From: Aldersonia sp036524855
GTDB taxonomy: Bacteria; Actinomycetota; Actinomycetes; Mycobacteriales; Mycobacteriaceae
NCBI GenBank assembly: GCA_036524855.1
Contig: DATDBL010000119.1
Location: 1 to 64,000 of the forward strand
Length of the DNA stretch: 64,000 bases
Reading direction: 5' to 3'
In this document: positions 57,612 through 64,000 of the stretch, piece by piece
How the letters are laid out: every line of letters starts with the position of its first letter
Numbering within the stretch: position 1 is the first letter of the stretch
Notes under the pieces: generated by a model
Seen by the model: the letters and a program-made list of their open reading frames with translations, nothing else
Databases searched by the model: none
Told to the model about the DNA's origin: nothing
Program-made: the position numbers and the translations under genes

Positions 57612-59805
57612 CCCACGCCTTGACGAAGTCCTGCACGAATCTGTCCTTGGCGTCGTCCTGCGCATACACCTCCGCCAGCGCCCGCAGCTGCGAATGCGAC
57701 CCGAACACGAGGTCGTTGGCGGTGGCCGTCCACGTGGGCTGGCCCGAAGACCGGTCGACGCCCTGGTAGATGTTTTCCGTGGATTCCGAGGCCTTCCACT
57801 CGGTCCGCATGTCGAGCAGGTTGACGAAGAAGTCGTTCGTCAACGTCCCCGGCCGGTCGGTGAACACGCCGTGCTTGTTGCCGCCGTGGTTGGCGCCCAA
57901 CGCTCGCAGACCGCCGATCAGCACGGTCAGCTCGGGTGCGGTCAGGTCCAGCATGTAGGCCCGCTCGAGCAGCAGCTGCTCCAGCCGGGTCTTCTCGCCC
58001 GCCCGGACATAGTTGCGGAACCCGTCGGCCTGCGGTTCGAGCACCGCGAACGACTCCACGTCGGTGTTCTGTTGCGAGGCATCGGTGCGCCCCGGCGCGA
58101 ACGGCACCGTGACGTCGATCCCGGCATCCTTGGCCGCCTTCTCGACGGCCGCGGATCCAGCGAGCACGATCAGATCGGCCAGCGACACCTTCTTCCCGCC
58201 GGAGGCGGAGCTGTTGAAGTCCTGCCGGACCTGCTCGAGTACCGGCAGCACCTTGGCCAATTCGGCGGGCTCGTTGCTCGCCCAGTTTTTCTGCGGCTCG
58301 AGCCGAACCCGCGCACCGTTGGCGCCGCCGCGCTTGTCGGTGCTGCGGAAGCTGGCTGCCGAGGACCACGCGGTGTTGACCAGCTGAGCCACAGACAGGC
58401 CCGACTCCCGCACCTTGTTCTTCAGGGCGGCGACGTCCTGCTCGTCGACCAGCTCGTGATCGACGGACGGAACCGGGTCCTGCCACAGCTGCGGCTCGGG
58501 TACCCACGGTCCGAGGTAGCGGGTGCTCGGTCCCATGTCGCGGTGCAGCAGCTTGTACCAGGCCTTCGCGAACGCCTCCGCCAGCTCGTCCGGGTGATCG
58601 AGCCAGCGGCGCGTGATGTCGGAGTAGATGGGACTTTCGCGCATCGAGACGTCGGTGACCAACATCGTCGGGGCGCGCCCCGGGCCGCCGAACGGGTCGG
58701 GGATCGTGCCTGCACCGGCCCCGTCCTTCGCCGTGTACTGCCAGGCGCCGGCGGGACTCTTGGTCAACGCCCACTCGTAGCCGTACAGCGTCTCCAGGAA
58801 GCTGTTGTCCCACTTGGTCGGCGTGGGCGTCCAGACGACCTCGAGGCCGCTGGTGATCGTGTCGTTGCCGACGCCGGAGCCGTAGGCGCTCTTCCACCCC
58901 AATCCCTGCTGCTCGATCGGGGCGGCCTCCGGCTCGGCCCCGACGAGGTCGCCGTCACCGGCACCATGGGTCTTGCCGAAGCTGTGACCGCCGACGATCA
59001 GCGCGGCGGTCTCCTCGTCGTTCATCGCCATCCGGCCGAACGTTTCGCGGATGTCGTGCGCCGCGGCGATCGGATCCGGTTTGCCCTCGGGACCCTCGGG
59101 ATTCACATAGATCAGACCCATGGTGGTTGCGCCGAACGGTCTGGCCAGGTCGCGCTCGCCGCTGTAGCGCGTGTCGGTGCCCAGCCACTGGTCCTCCAGT
59201 CCCCAGAACACCTCCTCGGGCTCCCAGATGTCCTCGCGCCCGAAGCCGAACCCGAAGGTCTTGAAGCCCATCGACTCCAGCGCGGCATTGCCGGCGAACA
59301 CCAGCAGGTCCGCCCAGGAGATCTTGTTGCCGTACTTCTGCTTGATCGGCCACAGCAGCCGGCGGGACTTGTCCAGGCTCGCGTTGTCCGGCCAGCTGTT
59401 GAGCGGGGCGAAGCGCTGGGCGCCCTGACCGCCACCGCCCCGGCCGTCGGCGATGCGATACGTGCCTGCGGCATGCCAGCTCATCCGGATGAACAGTCCG
59501 CCGTAGTGACCGTAGTCGGCGGGCCACCAGTCCTGCGAGGTCGTCATCAGGTCGAAGAGGTCGCGCTTGAGCGCCTCGACGTCGAGCTTCTCGAACTCTT
59601 CGGCATAGTCGAAGTCCGCACCGAGCGGGTTGGACTGCGACGAATGGGCGTGCAGCACAGAGAGATCGATCTGCTCCGGCCACCAATCCTGATTCTTCAG
59701 TGGCGCGTGGGCTTTCGGCTTCGGCGACGGGATTGCCGGGTTTTCGCTTTCGCTCCCGCTGCGGGTCGGCTCCTCAGGGGCGGGCGGGCGGCTGTCGGAT
59801 GTCAC
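57574..59805 (-). CDS. katG: Catalase-peroxidase
   Basis: A 743-aa bifunctional heme enzyme of the KatG family with N- and C-terminal peroxidase-like halves. Distal residues Arg107, Trp110 and His111 lie in 'GGLFIRMSWHAAGTYR'; proximal His about 274 in 'LIVGGHSFGKTHGAG'; the Met-Tyr-Trp adduct residues are Trp110, Tyr in 'LIYVNPEG' and Met in 'FGRMAMNDE'. It detoxifies hydrogen peroxide. I prefer GTG 59805, 9 nt after GGAAGGA; ATG 59814 lies immediately against that site and is less likely. It follows furA by 42 nt and is probably repressed by it. Confidence 0.97.
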   Translation of the reverse strand: MTSDSRPPAPEEPTRSGSESENPAIPSPKPKAHAPLKNQDWWPEQIDLSVLHAHSSQSNPLGADFDYAEEFEKLDVEALKRDLFDLMTTSQDWWPADYGHYGGLFIRMSWHAAGTYRIADGRGGGGQGAQRFAPLNSWPDNASLDKSRRLLWPIKQKYGNKISWADLLVFAGNAALESMGFKTFGFGFGREDIWEPEEVFWGLEDQWLGTDTRYSGERDLARPFGATTMGLIYVNPEGPEGKPDPIAAAHDIRETFGRMAMNDEETAALIVGGHSFGKTHGAGDGDLVGAEPEAAPIEQQGLGWKSAYGSGVGNDTITSGLEVVWTPTPTKWDNSFLETLYGYEWALTKSPAGAWQYTAKDGAGAGTIPDPFGGPGRAPTMLVTDVSMRESPIYSDITRRWLDHPDELAEAFAKAWYKLLHRDMGPSTRYLGPWVPEPQLWQDPVPSVDHELVDEQDVAALKNKVRESGLSVAQLVNTAWSSAASFRSTDKRGGANGARVRLEPQKNWASNEPAELAKVLPVLEQVRQDFNSSASGGKKVSLADLIVLAGSAAVEKAAKDAGIDVTVPFAPGRTDASQQNTDVESFAVLEPQADGFRNYVRAGEKTRLEQLLLERAYMLDLTAPELTVLIGGLRALGANHGGNKHGVFTDRPGTLTNDFFVNLLDMRTEWKASESTENIYQGVDRSSGQPTWTATANDLVFGSHSQLRALAEVYAQDDAKDRFVQDFVKAWVKVMNNDRFDLK

Positions 59806-59847
59806 AGCGATCATTCCTTCCGTGAGTGCGGTTGAATCGGGCTGTGA

Positions 59848-60318
59848 TCACGGCTGTGATCGCGCAGCTTCTCTGCCGAGCGGCCGCTCCGCAGGCTCCG
59901 CTTTGGCCGAACATTTGGGGCACAGGCCCCAATAGATCACCTCGGCCTCGTCCAACACGTAACCGTTGTGGTCGGACGGTGTGAGGCACGGAGCATCGCC
60001 GACGGCACAGTCGACGTCTGCGATGACCCCGCAGGACCGGCAGACGACATGGTGATGGTTGTCCCCCACCCGTGACTCGTAGCGAGCGACCAAGCCGGAC
60101 GGCTGAATTCGCCGCACCAGTCGCGCAGCGGTCAGCGCGTGCAGCACGTCGTAAACGGCCTGGCGGGACACCTCGGGCAACCCCACCCGCACCGCGCCGA
60201 AGATCGTTTCCGTGTCCGCATGCGGATGTGCCGCCACGGCCTCCAGGACCGCGATCCGTGGACGGGTCACACGCAGATCGGCAAGGCGCAGCTGCTCCGC
60301 GTAGTGCGAAGTGGTCAC
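59848..60318 (-). CDS. furA: Fur-family regulator FurA
   Basis: A 156-aa Fur protein: winged helix ('YAEQLRLADLRVTRPRIAVL', 'PEVSRQAVYDVLHALTAARL') and dimerisation domain with metal ligands 'DNHHHVVCRSCG' and 'CPKCSA'. In mycobacteria FurA represses itself and katG and is relieved by peroxide. The -10 element ends 6 nt before GTG 60318, placing the transcription start at or next to that codon, so a leaderless GTG start, as known for mycobacterial furA, fits. An in-frame GTG at 60324 is less suitable. Confidence 0.94.
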   Translation of the reverse strand: MTTSHYAEQLRLADLRVTRPRIAVLEAVAAHPHADTETIFGAVRVGLPEVSRQAVYDVLHALTAARLVRRIQPSGLVARYESRVGDNHHHVVCRSCGVIADVDCAVGDAPCLTPSDHNGYVLDEAEVIYWGLCPKCSAKAEPAERPLGREAARSQP

Positions 60319-60324
60319 GATCAC

Positions 60325-60354
60325 ACTATGCCCCCATTTTCTGGACTCGGTCAA
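60325..60354 (-). promoter_or_regulatory. furA-katG promoter
   Basis: On the minus strand: -35 TTGACC (60354-60349), 18-nt spacer with CCAGAAAA, -10 CATAGT (60330-60325). The order TTGAC..CCAGAAAA..GGG..CATA closely resembles the mycobacterial furA promoter, where FurA binds the AT-rich stretch between the elements. Confidence 0.65.
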
Positions 60355-60412
60355 GAGTTATTGATCACCAAATTGTCTGCCGGGCTCGGTCACAGAACGA
60401 CTGTCGAGCGAC

Positions 60413-61807
60413 TCAGACGAACAGCCAGATCAGGCCCGCCATCGCGAACCCGACGATGGACAGGATGGTCTCGAGCACCGTCCAGGTCTTCAGCGTGTCC
60501 TTGACCGACATGTTGAAGTAGCGCGACACGATCCAGAACCCGCCGTCGTTGACGTGGCTGGCGATGATCGAACCGGCTGACACGGAGATGACGATCAGCG
60601 CGATCTGCGCCGACGAGTAGTTCCCCGCGGCGATCGTCGGTTCGATGATGCCGGCCGTGGTGACGATGGCGACGGTCGCGGAGCCCTGGGCGATCCGCAG
60701 CGCGCAGCTGATCAGGTATGCCGATACGATCACTGGCAGGCCGATCGCGCCCATGGAGTCGGCGAGCGCCTGCCCGATCCCGGTGGCCCGCAGCACCGCG
60801 CCGAAGAACGCGCCGGCGCCGACGACCAGCAGGATCATGCCGACGGGCCGCAACGCCAACCCGGAGATCCTGGCCATCTCCCCCGCGGCGATGCCGCGGC
60901 GGGTGCCGAGCAGGTACAGCGCCAGCAGCGCCGCGATGGTCAGCGCGATGGTCGGGGTGCCGAGCAGGGTGAGGACAGACAGCAGCGTCGACCCCTCCTC
61001 GAGCGCAACGCTGCCGAAAGTGGCGCCGAGGATCAGCACCATCGGGGCGAGAATGATGAACGCGATGAGGCCGAGCGAGGGCGGATTGACGGTGTCGGCC
61101 TCCGCTTCCTCGGGAATGAATTCGTCCGGCACCTCGATCAACACCCGCTTGCCGATCCACGATCCCCACACGACGCCGCTGACGAACCAGGCCGGGATGC
61201 CGCAGGCGAGTCCCATGATGATGATCCAGCCCAGGTCGACGCCCAGCAGGCCGGCCGCGGCGACGGGCCCCGGGTGCGGCGGCAGAAACGCGTGCGTCAT
61301 GGACAGGCCGGCGAGCATCGGCATCGCGTACATCACCAACGACTTGCCGCCACGCTTGGCCGCCACGTACACCAGCGGGGCGAGGATGAAGATGCCGATG
61401 TCGAAGAAGACGGGAATGCCGAGGATCAGGCCGGTGACGCCCATCGCCAACGGAGCGCCCTTGGGCCCGAACAGCTTCAGTAATCGGGTGGTCAGCACGT
61501 CCGCGCCGCCGGAGCGTTCCAGGAAGGCGCCGAGGACCGTGCCCAGGCCGATGATCGGGGTGATGTGCCCCAGAATGCCGCCGAAACCCTTCTCCAGAAT
61601 GGAATCGGCCGCGGTCGTCGGCGTGCCGACCAATTCGCTGACCGGGATGCCGGCGACGAGCGCGACCACGACGCTCACCACGATCAGCGCGATGAACGGC
61701 TCCACTTTGACTTTGATGATGAGCACCAGCAGCGCCGCGATGGACACCGCAGCGAGGGTGAGCAGGCCGGCTGTGTCGTGCTGCAGCCAGTCGACGAACG
61801 AGGACAT
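60413..61807 (-). CDS. GntP-family gluconate/organic acid permease
   Basis: A 464-aa transporter of the GntP family with about 12-14 membrane helices: 'VSIAALLVLIIKVKVEPFIA', 'GFGGILGHITPIIGLGTVLG', 'GLSMTHAFLPPHPGPVAAAG' (the family's HxxxPPHPGP), 'IAQGSATVAIVTTAGIIEPT' and 'IIASHVNDGGFWIVSRYFNM'. It imports gluconate or other sugar acids by proton symport. ATG 61807 with GGAG upstream. Encoded after the KDPG-type aldolase, it probably supplies that aldolase's pathway. Confidence 0.93.
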   Translation of the reverse strand: MSSFVDWLQHDTAGLLTLAAVSIAALLVLIIKVKVEPFIALIVVSVVVALVAGIPVSELVGTPTTAADSILEKGFGGILGHITPIIGLGTVLGAFLERSGGADVLTTRLLKLFGPKGAPLAMGVTGLILGIPVFFDIGIFILAPLVYVAAKRGGKSLVMYAMPMLAGLSMTHAFLPPHPGPVAAAGLLGVDLGWIIIMGLACGIPAWFVSGVVWGSWIGKRVLIEVPDEFIPEEAEADTVNPPSLGLIAFIILAPMVLILGATFGSVALEEGSTLLSVLTLLGTPTIALTIAALLALYLLGTRRGIAAGEMARISGLALRPVGMILLVVGAGAFFGAVLRATGIGQALADSMGAIGLPVIVSAYLISCALRIAQGSATVAIVTTAGIIEPTIAAGNYSSAQIALIVISVSAGSIIASHVNDGGFWIVSRYFNMSVKDTLKTWTVLETILSIVGFAMAGLIWLFV

Positions 61808-61854
61808 AGGGACTCCAGTGCTTTCGGGGTCGGTCGGGGTGGGGGTCGTGCAGG

Positions 61855-62484
61855 TCAGGCAGAAAGCGCCGCGACGAATGCCCTCGCCCGGGCGGTGATG
61901 TCGGCCCAGTCGCCGGCGGCCACCCGGTCGGGTGGGACGACGCTGGTGCCCGCGCAGACGGCCAGCGCGCCGGCGTCGAGGAATTCCCGGGCGTTGGCCG
62001 CGCTGATTCCGCCCGAGGGCAGCAGCTCGACCGCGGGGTACGGACCGTGCAGATCCGAAAGGTAGTCGGGACCCAGCCGTTTGGCGGGGAAGATCTTGAC
62101 CGCGGTGGCGCCGAGATCGACGGCGTGGGCCACCTCGGTCGGTGTGAAGGCGCCGAGGAACACCGGCACCGAGCGTGCCACCGCCGCGGCGGCGACCTCG
62201 GCGCGGATCCCGGGCGTGACGAGGAACCGGGCGCCCGCGTCGATCGCCGCGGTGGCCTGTTCGCCGGTCAGCACCGTGCCGACGCCGAGCACGACCCCGG
62301 ACCCGGCGACCGCGTCCGCGGACCGACGCAGGTGCTCGAGCACATCCGGGGTGGTGAAGGTCAGCTCGACGGTGCGGATGCCGCCCGCGGCGAGGGCATG
62401 ACACAGCTGCCCGGCGTCGGGAATGTGGTCGGCCCGCACCACGCTCAGCACACGGTCGGCGCGCAGCACGTCGATCTCGCTCAT
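61855..62484 (-). CDS. KDPG/KHG aldolase-family protein
   Basis: A 209-aa class I aldolase of the Eda family: 'RVLSVVRADHIPDAGQLCHA', 'IRTVELTFTTPDVLEHL', 'LGVGTVLTGEQATAAIDAGA', the Schiff-base Lys in 'GATAVKIFPAKRLGPDYL' and 'VELLPSGGISAANAREFLDA'. It splits 2-keto-3-deoxy-6-phosphogluconate, 4-hydroxy-2-oxoglutarate or a relative into pyruvate and an aldehyde. Its ATG overlaps the stop of the D-aminoacylase gene (ATGA), so its true substrate may derive from a D-amino acid. Confidence 0.9.
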   Translation of the reverse strand: MSEIDVLRADRVLSVVRADHIPDAGQLCHALAAGGIRTVELTFTTPDVLEHLRRSADAVAGSGVVLGVGTVLTGEQATAAIDAGARFLVTPGIRAEVAAAAVARSVPVFLGAFTPTEVAHAVDLGATAVKIFPAKRLGPDYLSDLHGPYPAVELLPSGGISAANAREFLDAGALAVCAGTSVVPPDRVAAGDWADITARARAFVAALSA

Positions 62485-64000
62485 CGGACCAGTCCTTCCT
62501 CGCCGCGGCGCAGCGATCGCCCGGCGGTCGCGCCGGTGAGTTCGCCGTCGTCGAGGGCGAACTCGCCGCGGACCAGCACGTGGGTGAGGCCCGTGGCGGC
62601 GCGGCGTGGTTCGTCGTAGGTGGCGGTGTCGGCGACGGTGTCGGGGTCGAACAACACGAGGTCGGCGGCGTAGCCGGGGCGAACGAAGCCGCGGTCGGCG
62701 AGCCGGAGCCGGGTCGCGGCGCGCCCGGTGAGGTGACCGACGCATTCCTCGAGCGACATCAGGCCCAGGTCGCGGCCGTAGTGGCCGAGGTACCGGGCGA
62801 ACGTGCCCCACGCCCGTGGGTGTGGTTTCGCGCCGACCAGCAGCCCGTCGCTGCCGCCGGTGTGCTTGGGGTGCTGCATGATTGCCTGGACGTTCTCCTC
62901 GTGGCCGACGTGTTGCAGGATCCCGGTGCCGAGCTGGTCGCGAAGCAGGATGTCGACGCACACGTCGAACGGCTCGCGGCCCTCGGCGCTCGCGATGTCC
63001 GCGATCGTCCGGCCGACGTAGCCACCGAGCGCGTCGCTCTGCACCCCGCTGATCTCGATGGTGTGCCACTCGGCGATCACGCCGTGGCAGCCGTCCGATC
63101 CGCTGACCTCGAGCTGGGCCCGGATCTTTTCCAGGGCAGCGGGGTCACGCAGCCGGGCCAGCGTTTCCTCGGCGCTGCCCGCGGACGACCAGCTCGGCAG
63201 GATGGCCGAAAGCGTGGTCGCGCCGGGCAGATACGGATAGGTGTCGAGGCTGATGTCCGCGCCGGCGGACACGGCGGAATCCAGCAGCGCCAACAGTTCC
63301 GGCGCGCGGCCCTTGTTGGGGCCGAAGTTCAGGGTGGCATGCGCCAGGTGCAGCGCGCACCCGGCGCGGGAGGTGAGCTCGACCATCTCCGCGTACGCCT
63401 GCAGCGCCCCCGCGCCGTAGGAGCGGTGATGCGGACAGAAGTACCCGCCGTGCTCGGCGACCGTCCGGCACAGCGCCAGCAGCTCGTCGTTGTCGGCGTA
63501 CATCCCCGGGGTGTAGGTCAATCCGGCGGAGAGCCCGACCGCGCCCTCGGCCATGGCCTTGGCGACGACGCCCTGCATCTCGGCGACCTGCGCCGGCGAC
63601 GCCGGGGTGTCGTCCCACCCCACCACCAGGGCGCGGACCACGCCGTGCGGAACGAGATAGGCGACGTTGGTGGCGATTCCGCGGTCGAGACGGTCGAGGT
63701 ATTCGCCGACCGAGCGCCAGTCGAAGTCGAAGCCGTCGGGGTCGGTGTTCCAGCCGGCGATCTTGCGCCGCACGACGGCGAGCACGTCGTCGGTGACCGG
63801 GGCGTAGGACAGGCCGTCCTGGCCGAGCACCTCGGTGGTGACGCCCTGCGTGATCCGCGAGGGGTGGGCTGGATTGAGCAGGATCTGCAGGTCCGAGTGC
63901 GCGTGCATGTCGATGAACCCCGGCGCGAGAACCAGGCCCGACGCGTCGATCACCCGGTCGGCCGCGGGTGAATCCCCGGCCTCGGGTCGGATGTCGGCGA
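62481..64000 (-). CDS. N-acyl-D-amino-acid deacylase (D-aminoacylase), 5' end outside window
   Basis: The last 506 codons of an amidohydrolase; the start lies beyond base 64000. Metal-binding 'LAPGFIDMHAHSDLQILLNP' near the left of the visible protein, 'HGGYFCPHHRSYG', 'CALHLAHATLNFG', 'YPYLPGATTLSAILPSW' and the C-terminal 'GYAADLVLFDPDTVAD' identify the N-acyl-D-amino-acid deacylase family. Such enzymes free D-amino acids from N-acyl derivatives. With the adjoining aldolase and permease it forms a small catabolic operon. Confidence 0.92.
   Translation of the reverse strand, partial: ADIRPEAGDSPAADRVIDASGLVLAPGFIDMHAHSDLQILLNPAHPSRITQGVTTEVLGQDGLSYAPVTDDVLAVVRRKIAGWNTDPDGFDFDWRSVGEYLDRLDRGIATNVAYLVPHGVVRALVVGWDDTPASPAQVAEMQGVVAKAMAEGAVGLSAGLTYTPGMYADNDELLALCRTVAEHGGYFCPHHRSYGAGALQAYAEMVELTSRAGCALHLAHATLNFGPNKGRAPELLALLDSAVSAGADISLDTYPYLPGATTLSAILPSWSSAGSAEETLARLRDPAALEKIRAQLEVSGSDGCHGVIAEWHTIEISGVQSDALGGYVGRTIADIASAEGREPFDVCVDILLRDQLGTGILQHVGHEENVQAIMQHPKHTGGSDGLLVGAKPHPRAWGTFARYLGHYGRDLGLMSLEECVGHLTGRAATRLRLADRGFVRPGYAADLVLFDPDTVADTATYDEPRRAATGLTHVLVRGEFALDDGELTGATAGRSLRRGEEGLVR

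Noticed and set aside
57694..59835. 713-codon frame antisense to katG
   Set aside because: Shadow frame without any domain; katG is fully supported.
1..64000. CRISPR arrays, rRNA or tRNA genes, complete IS elements
   Set aside because: No regularly spaced repeat array, cloverleaf with conserved T-loop or transposase frame was found by eye; a covariance-model scan would be decisive.

Overview
The window is high-GC (roughly two thirds G+C), densely packed actinobacterial DNA. A WhiB regulator, a furA-katG pair with a mycobacterial-style promoter, DUF5313 and DUF6474 proteins, an actinobacterial copC/copD/ycnI copper locus and PucR-type regulators point to a mycolic-acid-containing soil actinomycete, most likely Rhodococcus or a close relative. 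That assignment is inference from gene content. No rRNA, tRNA, CRISPR array or complete insertion sequence was seen.

Layout. 1-7564: end of a thioesterase-like gene, a GAF/PucR regulator, then degradative HMG-CoA reductase, HMG-CoA lyase, a two-gene TctA-type permease, a CitE-like lyase and whiB. This looks like a mevalonate uptake and catabolism locus. 7593-11734: tryptophan-to-anthranilate operon on the minus strand (ridA, marR, formamidase, tryptophan 2,3-dioxygenase, kynureninase), almost all genes overlapping by 4 nt, with a promoter whose -10 lies in a palindrome. 11851-24005: patatin-like protein, large LuxR (LAL) regulator, DUF5313, a degraded aldehyde dehydrogenase, a GCS2-type ligase, the copper genes, DUF6474 and a RecB-like nuclease.

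24200-38754 is an accessory island. It starts with an AlbA_2/Schlafen-type ATP-binding regulator preceded by three inverted repeats spaced exactly 21 bp, passes through an aconitase remnant and poorly coding DNA, and then carries a tight six-gene operon: metallo-beta-lactamase-fold protein, CHAT peptidase, CHAT-like protein lacking the catalytic His, a 1230-aa TPR-like protein ending in a FlhA-cytoplasmic-like domain, a second free-standing soluble FlhA-like protein, and a DUF2235 lipase. No flagellar or type III secretion gene is present. I regard this as the most novel system here: a candidate protease/lipase immune or cell-death module built on a FlhA-type scaffold. A VapBC pair closes the island.

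38906-50282 is a patchwork: a phenolic catabolic set (FAD monooxygenase, fumarylacetoacetate hydrolase-like, VOC dioxygenase, divergent PucR regulator), two more toxin-antitoxin pairs (MazEF, Doc) and many broken genes (RraA-like, EamA, nucleotidyltransferase, PIG-L deacetylase, ABC permease). 50369-55329 is a tartrate locus: LysR, tartrate dehydrogenase, DctA transporter, glycerate kinase. 55350-60354 holds a MocR regulator divergent from a PNPOx-like flavoprotein, then katG and furA. 60413-64000 holds a GntP permease, a KDPG-type aldolase and the larger part of a D-aminoacylase that runs off the right edge.
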